From NCBI RefSeq assembly GCF_000422905.1, contig NZ_AUGY01000057.1:1-53159 (forward strand): a stretch of 53,159 bases of DNA, in the 5' to 3' direction. The stretch's first letter is position 1. Each line of letters opens with the position of its first letter. A program made the translations under genes and the position numbers. This document shows, one piece after another, positions 47,438 to 53,159 of the stretch. The DNA is from Paenibacillus alginolyticus DSM 5050 = NBRC 15375 (GTDB lineage Bacteria > Bacillota > Bacilli > Paenibacillales > NBRC-103111). Under the pieces are notes generated by a model. It saw only the letters and a program-made list of their open reading frames with translations, was not told the DNA's origin and made no database searches.

Positions 47438-49054
47438 TTATAATCCACTCTTACTTACTTCACTCGGGCTAATGCCATTATATTTTTTGAAAATTGAGCT
47501 AAAATAAGGGACGTTTTTATAGCCGACTTTTTCGGATATCTCATAAATCAAATATTTGCCTTCGGCTAGAAGGGCTTGTGCCTTCTTCATTCGTACTTGG
47601 ATGACGTAGTTCGTAAAGGTTTCGCCGGTTGCTTTCTTGAATATTTGATTCAAATAATTGCGAGACAAATAAAGCTGCTTCGACATATCTTCCAAGCTGA
47701 TCTCTTCGGCATAGTGATCATGTGCATATTGAATCATGAAATCAACCGCTTCTTTATGTTTGGAATTCTCGTTCCAATGTCGGCTGGTAGCAATAATATG
47801 AATTTTTCCTCGCAACCATTGCTGCAATTGTTCGGGTGTTTGGATTTGAATAATTTCCGACTGCAGCTTCATTCCAGGAAACAGCTCATCAAGCACAATA
47901 CCTACGCTATATAAGGAATAAGCAAAGATGGTCCACAGCTCTGTACATAAATACTGCAAGTAAGCCGGAGTTATGGTTGACATGCTTTGCAAGCGATTGA
48001 TATAAGCTTCCACAATCTGTGCAGCGGTTTCTTCTTTGGAATAGACAATTGCTTCCGCAAGCTCTTGATAAAACTTAATTGGACGAATAGCCAGTTCTTT
48101 CTCGGATGGAACGGTAGATAGCTGATCTCCTTTAAGTTGCGGGATGTTGGACATTTGTAATAAATCTAGAAAGGCTTCCTCGGTGGAGTCCGATATTTCC
48201 TGCCAGGATTCCTTCATTTGACCTAGCCCCAAGCGGATCGTTAGCCGAAGGTAAGTAAGCACACAGTCCGTGATACGCTCGCCAATCAACTGAATCCGAC
48301 GCATCGCATCAGCTGTCACGCTCGAACGCTCAACATGAAACATAATCGCAGCATGATGGCTGTGAAGCTCAATAAAGTCGGACTCCGGCCAATCTTCGGC
48401 CAAGATTTCTCGAATAATATTGGCTAATGCAAAGCGAAACAAGTTCCAATCGATTAGCGATAGGTTAGCCGTGCGAACAGTACTCATCAGCTCTATACCC
48501 ATCACGACGTGGTTTCTTTGCAGCCAGTAGGCTTGTTCAGATAGCAGAATGCTTTCCACGGCAATCGTTTCATTAAAGGTGCCGGTCATGACCGACTTCA
48601 ACCATTCTTGCTGGACAAAGGGTTCATACATCATCAGCCTTCTTTTGACTTCTTCTTGCTCTATTTTTTTCAGTTCTTTCGTTTCCAGTTCTTTAATGAC
48701 TTTGGCCAGAACAGCCCCCAGCTCTTCAATGGTCACGGGCTTGGACAAATAGTCGCTCACCTGCAGCCTCAGAGCCTGCCGTGCATACTGGAAGTCGGCG
48801 TAGCCACTTAGGATTATCAGCTCACCGGGAAAGTTATTCTCGCGGAGTTTCTCAATCATTTCTAGCCCGTTCATCACAGGCATGTAAATATCCGTAATCA
48901 CGATATCCGGCTGAGTTTGTCGGACCATCTTTAGACCCTCAGCGCCATCACTCGCTTCACCAACTAATACGGCGTCAATGGACTCCCAGGGAATCGCCTT
49001 CTTCATACCTTCCAACACTTGAAAGTCGTCATCAATAATGAGTATTTTCCACAT
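47438..49054 (-). CDS. Response regulator of importer 3, REC plus AraC-type HTH
   Basis: 538 residues. The receiver has D8-D10, acceptor D55 in 'VITDIYMPVMNG' and Lys in 'YLSKPVT'. A long central region (about 135-430) without a motif I recognise links to the AraC domain: 'LYLSRNYLNQIFKKATGETFTNYVIQVRMKKAQALL' in outline and 'ISEKVGYKNVPYFSSIFKKYNG' in outline. The longer middle distinguishes it from the regulators of importers 1 and 2. The ATG at 49054 follows GAGGAGAGG; it overlaps the end of the kinase gene by 23 bp. Presumed activator of both importer 3 promoters. Confidence 0.93.
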   Translation of the reverse strand: MWKILIIDDDFQVLEGMKKAIPWESIDAVLVGEASDGAEGLKMVRQTQPDIVITDIYMPVMNGLEMIEKLRENNFPGELIILSGYADFQYARQALRLQVSDYLSKPVTIEELGAVLAKVIKELETKELKKIEQEEVKRRLMMYEPFVQQEWLKSVMTGTFNETIAVESILLSEQAYWLQRNHVVMGIELMSTVRTANLSLIDWNLFRFALANIIREILAEDWPESDFIELHSHHAAIMFHVERSSVTADAMRRIQLIGERITDCVLTYLRLTIRLGLGQMKESWQEISDSTEEAFLDLLQMSNIPQLKGDQLSTVPSEKELAIRPIKFYQELAEAIVYSKEETAAQIVEAYINRLQSMSTITPAYLQYLCTELWTIFAYSLYSVGIVLDELFPGMKLQSEIIQIQTPEQLQQWLRGKIHIIATSRHWNENSKHKEAVDFMIQYAHDHYAEEISLEDMSKQLYLSRNYLNQIFKKATGETFTNYVIQVRMKKAQALLAEGKYLIYEISEKVGYKNVPYFSSIFKKYNGISPSEVSKSGL

Positions 49055-50789
49055 GATACCTCTCCTCGACTTCTTCTTTATTTTGGATTTGCGGCAGTAG
49101 AATAGTGACTTCGGTGCCCCTGCCTTCCGTACTTGTAATATGGACCCCATAAGGAGGCCCGAAATAAGCCTCAATGCGTTCTTTCACATTTCGCAAGCCA
49201 TAACCGCCAGTTTTCCTTGCCTTCGGTTGATCCCAGTCGGGTCGCAGCCCAACGCCATCATCCCAAACTTGAAATTGAATGTCTTGCCCTAGCAGCTGCA
49301 CATTCACGCGGATTTCGCCTTTCTTGCGCCCGTGGAAACCGTGAATAATCGCATTTTCGATAAAAGGCTGCAGGGTTAGTCTCGGTACATAGAGGTCTTT
49401 GGCTGTTTCATCGACAGAGATGGTGAATGCCAAGCGATCGCCCCAACGAATTTGCTGTATTTGCAAATAACATTCGATATGCGTGATTTCGTCTGCGATG
49501 GGAATCAATGTTTCACCATTGGAGAGGCCGATGCGAAACATTTTACCCATTAAGGAGAGGATCTTGCTGATTTTCGTTTGACCGGAATCAATAGCTAACC
49601 AGTTTAATTGATCTAATGTGTTGTACAGAAAATGGGGATTAATCATGGCTTGCAGCGCCTTAATTTCGGCTTCGCGTTGACGTTTGTGCTGAGCTTTCAA
49701 TGAGATTAATAGTTCATCAATTCGTTCCATTTGTTTCCGATAACCGTTAAATAAATTGCCAAACTCATTGGTATAGTCCGTAGGCAAGTCCGAAACAAGA
49801 CCCCGATCAGGAAGCTTATTCATAAAAGCAACCAAAAGTCGAATGGGGTTGGTGAATTGTCTGGATATAAAGAATGTGAAAAAGGAAGCGATAAAAATGG
49901 CGGATAAGCCAACGGTTAAGAGAATCAGCGCTAATCGAATACTGCCATTGACAATGCTCTTCCATGGTGTCACCTCAATTAGTGTCCAGTTCGAAGGGGA
50001 TTTACTCCAAACGAGTAAGGATTCATTTTGTGGTTTGGCTGTTAAATGAACACTTCCGGACTTCTCCTTCAGTCTAATCTTCTCCAGCTCACTCTCTTGT
50101 AAGTTGGGATCGCCAATGGCAGCAATGGTTCTGCCGCCAGCATCAATTAACAGTCTGCTTCTTCCCTCCGTTTCACCTCGAATCAAATTCTGAATCTCGG
50201 ATGATTTCACATTGAGCAAGAGCAAGCCGTAATAGATACCTGAGTTATTGTAAAGCTTTCTTGCAAAGCCAGTAACCGCTAGCGAGCCTGTATTGGTCTG
50301 AATCGTACGTTCTTTTACCCAGGCAAAATCATTATTTTGGATGTCCAAAAACCAATCCTCGTCCTTCAATTTCTGCCAATCATAAACGCGAATGGGTCCC
50401 TGAGCATCTGTTACAAACGGACGATCAATATATAAATAAATGGATTGTACCATTGTCGTACTGTACGTAATGCTAGCAAGAAGATTACTCAAATCTACTT
50501 TGCGTTTGTTTCGCTCAAATAAGTCACTCTCCAGAGGATCATACCCGATAATATCGATATTTCTAGAGGCTGCATTAGACATCTGCTCAATCGAATTCAA
50601 CTGAGTCGCCAGGCGCTTATTCAGTTCATTTAATAGATCCTGCTGATAGTTGGCGGTATTGTCAGCTAATTCGCGTGAAGTTAGGCTGTAGCTGATCCAG
50701 GAGGAAATGAGCAGCAGCACGGCAATGAACGCGGCGAAGCTTCCAAAGAACAGGCGGCCGATGCGAACGCGCTTGAATAAGTTAAACAC
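49032..50789 (-). CDS. Sensor histidine kinase of importer 3 (YesM-like)
   Basis: 585 residues: span 1 (about 13-33), extracellular sensor (about 34-275), span 2 (about 280-302), HAMP, kinase domain with acceptor His in 'MINPHFLYNTLDQLNWL' and ATPase motifs 'DDGVGLRPD' and 'GGYGLRNVKERI'. The start is GTG at 50789, about 8 nt after GGAGGAAC. A terminator at 50824-50852 lies between the permease genes and this gene, so the kinase-regulator pair may have its own weak promoter or depend on readthrough. Confidence 0.92.
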   Translation of the reverse strand: MFNLFKRVRIGRLFFGSFAAFIAVLLLISSWISYSLTSRELADNTANYQQDLLNELNKRLATQLNSIEQMSNAASRNIDIIGYDPLESDLFERNKRKVDLSNLLASITYSTTMVQSIYLYIDRPFVTDAQGPIRVYDWQKLKDEDWFLDIQNNDFAWVKERTIQTNTGSLAVTGFARKLYNNSGIYYGLLLLNVKSSEIQNLIRGETEGRSRLLIDAGGRTIAAIGDPNLQESELEKIRLKEKSGSVHLTAKPQNESLLVWSKSPSNWTLIEVTPWKSIVNGSIRLALILLTVGLSAIFIASFFTFFISRQFTNPIRLLVAFMNKLPDRGLVSDLPTDYTNEFGNLFNGYRKQMERIDELLISLKAQHKRQREAEIKALQAMINPHFLYNTLDQLNWLAIDSGQTKISKILSLMGKMFRIGLSNGETLIPIADEITHIECYLQIQQIRWGDRLAFTISVDETAKDLYVPRLTLQPFIENAIIHGFHGRKKGEIRVNVQLLGQDIQFQVWDDGVGLRPDWDQPKARKTGGYGLRNVKERIEAYFGPPYGVHITSTEGRGTEVTILLPQIQNKEEVEERYHVENTHY

Positions 50790-50823
50790 AGCAGTTCCTC
50801 CTCATTTACTTCCAATAAAAGTG

Positions 50824-50852
50824 GAAAAAAGGCTGCAGGTAGCAACCTTTTT
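50824..50852 (-). terminator. Terminator between permease 2 and kinase of importer 3
   Basis: AAAGGCTGC pairs with GCAACCTTT around AGGTA, with one wobble in RNA; six T follow on the minus strand. It would uncouple transporter output from regulator output. Confidence 0.75.
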
Positions 50853-50870
50853 CATGATATTTAATTTATT

Positions 50871-51722
50871 CTATCCTTTCACTGCACCCGAAGCAATGCC
50901 ATCGACAAAATGACGCTGCGCCATAAAAAAGAGAATCAGTGATGGAATAATTGAAACGAGCGACATGGCAAGCAATTGTCCCCACGGAAGCGCCGATTGG
51001 CTGTCGACGAACAGCTTCAAGGCAAGACCGACGGTGTATTTGCTCACAGAATTGATATACAGCAAGTGTCCGAAGAAATCGTCCCAATTCCAAAGGAAAC
51101 AATAAATGGCGACTGTTACGAGTGCCGGTTTCGTTAAGGGCAGCACAATGCGTAAGTAAATGCCGAACCAGCTGCAGCCGTCCATTTTGGCCGATTCATC
51201 GAGCTCCCGCGGAATCCCGCGTATAAACTGCACCAATAGGAAGATAAAGAAGGGTCCTCCGATACCGCCTGCTAGGGCATGTGGAACATAGAAAGGCAGA
51301 TACGTATTGATCCAACCCCAAGTGTTAAACATGATGTACTGTGGAACTAGTGTCACTTGACTTGGCAGCATCAGGGTGACCATCAGAATGGAAAACCAGA
51401 AATTTTTCAACGGAAAATCCAATCGAGCGAAACCAAAAGCAACCAAGCTGCAGGAAATAATAGACGTTACAAGAACTCCAGCAATCAGTTCAAAGGTATT
51501 CAGATAAAAATGAGTAAAAGTAAACTTAGGAATGGCTACCCACCCTTGGCTGAAGTTGCTCCATAACCACTCCGTAGGAAAGAAGCTGGGTGAGCTCATC
51601 TCCGCGTTCGATTTAAAGGCAGCTCCTACCCACCATAGCATGGGATATATCATGATTAGACTAAAAAGCGCTAATAAGAAATGCGTTCGAAAAGTCCGTA
51701 CTCCAGACAGATGGTTTCTCAT
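50871..51722 (-). CDS. Carbohydrate ABC importer 3, permease (MalG/UgpE type)
   Basis: 283 residues, six spans, EAA loop 'DESAKMDGCSWFGIYLRIVLP' in outline, C-terminus 'FVDGIASGAVKG'. Overlaps the end of the upstream permease by 4 bp (ATGA), so it is translationally coupled. Partner of the next gene in the membrane channel. No ATPase gene nearby. Confidence 0.9.
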   Translation of the reverse strand: MRNHLSGVRTFRTHFLLALFSLIMIYPMLWWVGAAFKSNAEMSSPSFFPTEWLWSNFSQGWVAIPKFTFTHFYLNTFELIAGVLVTSIISCSLVAFGFARLDFPLKNFWFSILMVTLMLPSQVTLVPQYIMFNTWGWINTYLPFYVPHALAGGIGGPFFIFLLVQFIRGIPRELDESAKMDGCSWFGIYLRIVLPLTKPALVTVAIYCFLWNWDDFFGHLLYINSVSKYTVGLALKLFVDSQSALPWGQLLAMSLVSIIPSLILFFMAQRHFVDGIASGAVKG

Positions 51723-52681
51723 TTTCTTCTCGCTCCTTCGGTTTCATAGAATACCCAGTAACGGGATGAGGCGAAAATTAAAGCCGTTACGATCGCAATC
51801 ACCACAAGGAGTATCCAAGCCAGAGCGGAAGCATAACCCATCTCATATCTAGAAAAGGCGCGATCATATAGGTATAAAGCGTACATGTACGTGGAGTTAA
51901 TGGGTCCGCCTTTTGTAATGATGAAAGCTTGCGTAAACATTTGAAAGGAACCGATCGTCTGCAGCACGAGATTAAACAATAGTACAGGCGACAACATAGG
52001 TAAGGTAATACTGACAAACTGTCTGACTTTAGATGCGCCATCCACGGAGGAAGCCTCGTATAACTCGGCAGGTATTTGTTTTAATCCGGCTAGAAATATA
52101 ACCATCGAAGAACCAAACTGCCAAGCAACCAGAATAATTAAAGTGCCTAAAGCCGTACTTGGATTGCTGATCCAACTGATTCCCTCAATACCGAAATAAC
52201 TTAAAAATCGATTGATAAAACCGTTGATACCGAAAATGTTTTGCCAAAGAATAGCTACAGCAATGCTGCTCCCTATTAATGAAGGCAAATAGATGAACGT
52301 TCGGTAAACAGAAATCCCTTTTATTTTCTTATTAAGCACCATCGCAACCATTAAGGCGCTGAAGAGCTTGATGGGCACGGATAAAACGACGAAAAGTATC
52401 GTTATTTTCAATGATTGACGAAACATTTCATCATCTGCAAAAATACGCTCATAGTTTCTTAGGCCAATCCACTCTGGCGCATCTAACAACGTATATTTAG
52501 TAAAAGAGTAATACATCGATTGAACCATCGGCCATAAGGTTAACAGCAGAAATCCAAGTAACCACGGGGAAATAAAGAGATACCCAGCTATGGGCGATTC
52601 CCAGCGTCCTTTCAGAGTGAATGCTGTTGTTTTTTTGCGTGAGGAAAGCTTTTGGTGAGCAATGGTAGTTTCAGGCTTCAT
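51719..52681 (-). CDS. Carbohydrate ABC importer 3, permease (MalF/UgpA type)
   Basis: 320 residues, six spans after a basic N-terminus of about 30 residues, EAA loop 'EASSVDGASKVRQFVSITLP'. 'YLFISPWLLGFLLLTLWPMVQSMYYSFTKY' in outline is the usual first span of this group. AAAGGCGG lies about 9 nt before the ATG. First gene of the minus-strand unit, with -10 TATACT (52728-52723) and the shared activator-like motif upstream. Confidence 0.9.
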   Translation of the reverse strand: MKPETTIAHQKLSSRKKTTAFTLKGRWESPIAGYLFISPWLLGFLLLTLWPMVQSMYYSFTKYTLLDAPEWIGLRNYERIFADDEMFRQSLKITILFVVLSVPIKLFSALMVAMVLNKKIKGISVYRTFIYLPSLIGSSIAVAILWQNIFGINGFINRFLSYFGIEGISWISNPSTALGTLIILVAWQFGSSMVIFLAGLKQIPAELYEASSVDGASKVRQFVSITLPMLSPVLLFNLVLQTIGSFQMFTQAFIITKGGPINSTYMYALYLYDRAFSRYEMGYASALAWILLVVIAIVTALIFASSRYWVFYETEGARRK

Positions 52682-52752
52682 CCGGAAAAACCGCCTTTCA
52701 TTTCAATAACACCTTTATGTTTAGTATAAAAGGAATTGCTCCCCCGAAAAAT

Positions 52753-52780
52753 GAGAGTAATGAACACAATTCATTCACAA
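52753..52780 (-). promoter_or_regulatory. Putative activator site of importer 3, permease promoter
   Basis: GAGAGTAATGAACACA followed by ATTC and ATTCAC on the plus strand; the minus strand reads GTGAATGAA then GTGTTCATTACTCTC. It stands 24 bp from the -10, against 23 bp at the copy at 47361, and the -35 is again poor (TTTTTC). Confidence 0.7.
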
Positions 52781-52833
52781 TCGAACAAATTGGTTTCTGA
52801 GATCTAATAAACAAAAACCCAGTCAAAACACCA

Positions 52834-52890
52834 AAATGGTCTTACCCCCTTTAAGTAGACACTCAAAAAAAACCTTATGGTACCATAAGG
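52834..52890 (+). mobile_element. Left end of an IS3-type element
   Basis: 'TTACCCCCTTTAAGTAGACA' near 52838 resembles terminal inverted repeats of IS3-family (IS150-like) elements. A perfect 18-bp palindrome CCTTATGGTACCATAAGG follows at 52873-52890, just before the transposase ribosome binding site. The right end is outside the window. Confidence 0.5.
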
Positions 52891-52920
52891 AAATGAGTAC
52901 AACTTGGAGGGGATATTTCT

Positions 52921-53159
52921 ATGGCTAAAAAAGGACAAACATTTAATCAGTATACGGAGGAATTTAAGTTAGCTGCCGTTCAGGAATACATGAAGGGATC
53001 ATCCAGCTATAGAAGGGTAGCTGAAAAGTTAGACATTAGAAACTGTACTCAATTGAAGGTATGGGTGAAGAATGGCTTAACGGAGAGGCCTTTAAGGTAT
53101 GATCAGAGAAGACAACTACACCTCTTACAGGACGTCCTCGCACGATTTTCAATACGGTA
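52921..53159 (+). pseudogene. IS3-family transposase OrfA, frameshifted, cut by window end
   Basis: The frame opens MAKKGQTFNQYTEEFKLAAV and contains the OrfA helix-turn-helix 'YRRVAEKLDIRNCTQLKVWV'. After 'WVKN' it leaves the expected protein; a second frame then gives 'WLNGEAFKV', a stop, and 'KTTTPLTGRPRTIFNTV', which is the normal OrfA continuation. So a frameshift and a stop break the gene near 53070-53105. TTGGAGGGG precedes the ATG. OrfB, if present, lies beyond the window. Confidence 0.75.

Overview
The window looks like chromosome of a Paenibacillus-type member of the Bacillota. The reasons are strong AGGAGG-type ribosome binding sites, frequent GTG and TTG starts, short hairpin-plus-T terminators, three sets of carbohydrate ABC importer genes each with a YesM/YesN-type two-component system, and several protein families I know mainly from Paenibacillus. 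I searched no database; family names come from recognising motifs.

Layout. 1-3.4 kb: a small membrane protein, a secreted protein and threonine synthase. 3.4-5.0 kb: a GC-rich remnant of a plasmid or integrative element (LPD29-domain protein, an ArdC-type antirestriction gene broken by deletion and frameshift, a small element-associated protein). 5.2-9.0 kb: a membrane GGDEF-EAL protein behind its own promoter, a c-di-GMP-I riboswitch and a terminator, the whole bracketed by two direct repeats of about 400 bp. 9.0-13.0 kb: a truncated secreted peptide and a heterodimeric ABC multidrug exporter (YheI/YheH type). 13.4-17.9 kb: an MhqR-like quinone/electrophile defence cluster (MarR regulator, DoxX, ring-cleaving dioxygenase, esterase, flavin reductase) and a convergent luciferase-like monooxygenase. 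18.3-23.4 kb: a fatty-acid desaturase, then a TetR regulator with an MMPL exporter; the last two share an operator-like dyad.

24.1-43.2 kb is a glycan-use region: ABC importer 1 with its sensor kinase/regulator pair, a dehydrogenase with two cytoplasmic heparinase II/III-type lyases, then ABC importer 2 with its own kinase/regulator pair. The simplest reading is that oligosaccharides, probably containing uronic acid, are sensed outside, imported by the two transporters and cleaved inside. No transporter ATPase and no secreted lyase is present. 43.3-45.9 kb holds small genes: an NlpC/P60 hydrolase, a MazG-like pyrophosphohydrolase, an XRE regulator, a cold-shock protein and a decayed two-gene module resembling a toxin-antitoxin pair. 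45.9-52.7 kb, on the minus strand, is ABC importer 3 with its kinase and regulator; a shared motif of about 30 bp sits at the same distance from the -10 of its two transcription units. The window ends inside a frameshifted IS3-type transposase gene.

Most notable are the riboswitch-controlled c-di-GMP cassette between repeats, the paired activator-site candidates of importer 3, two distant tandem repeats that share a 113-bp period, and the decayed toxin-like module.
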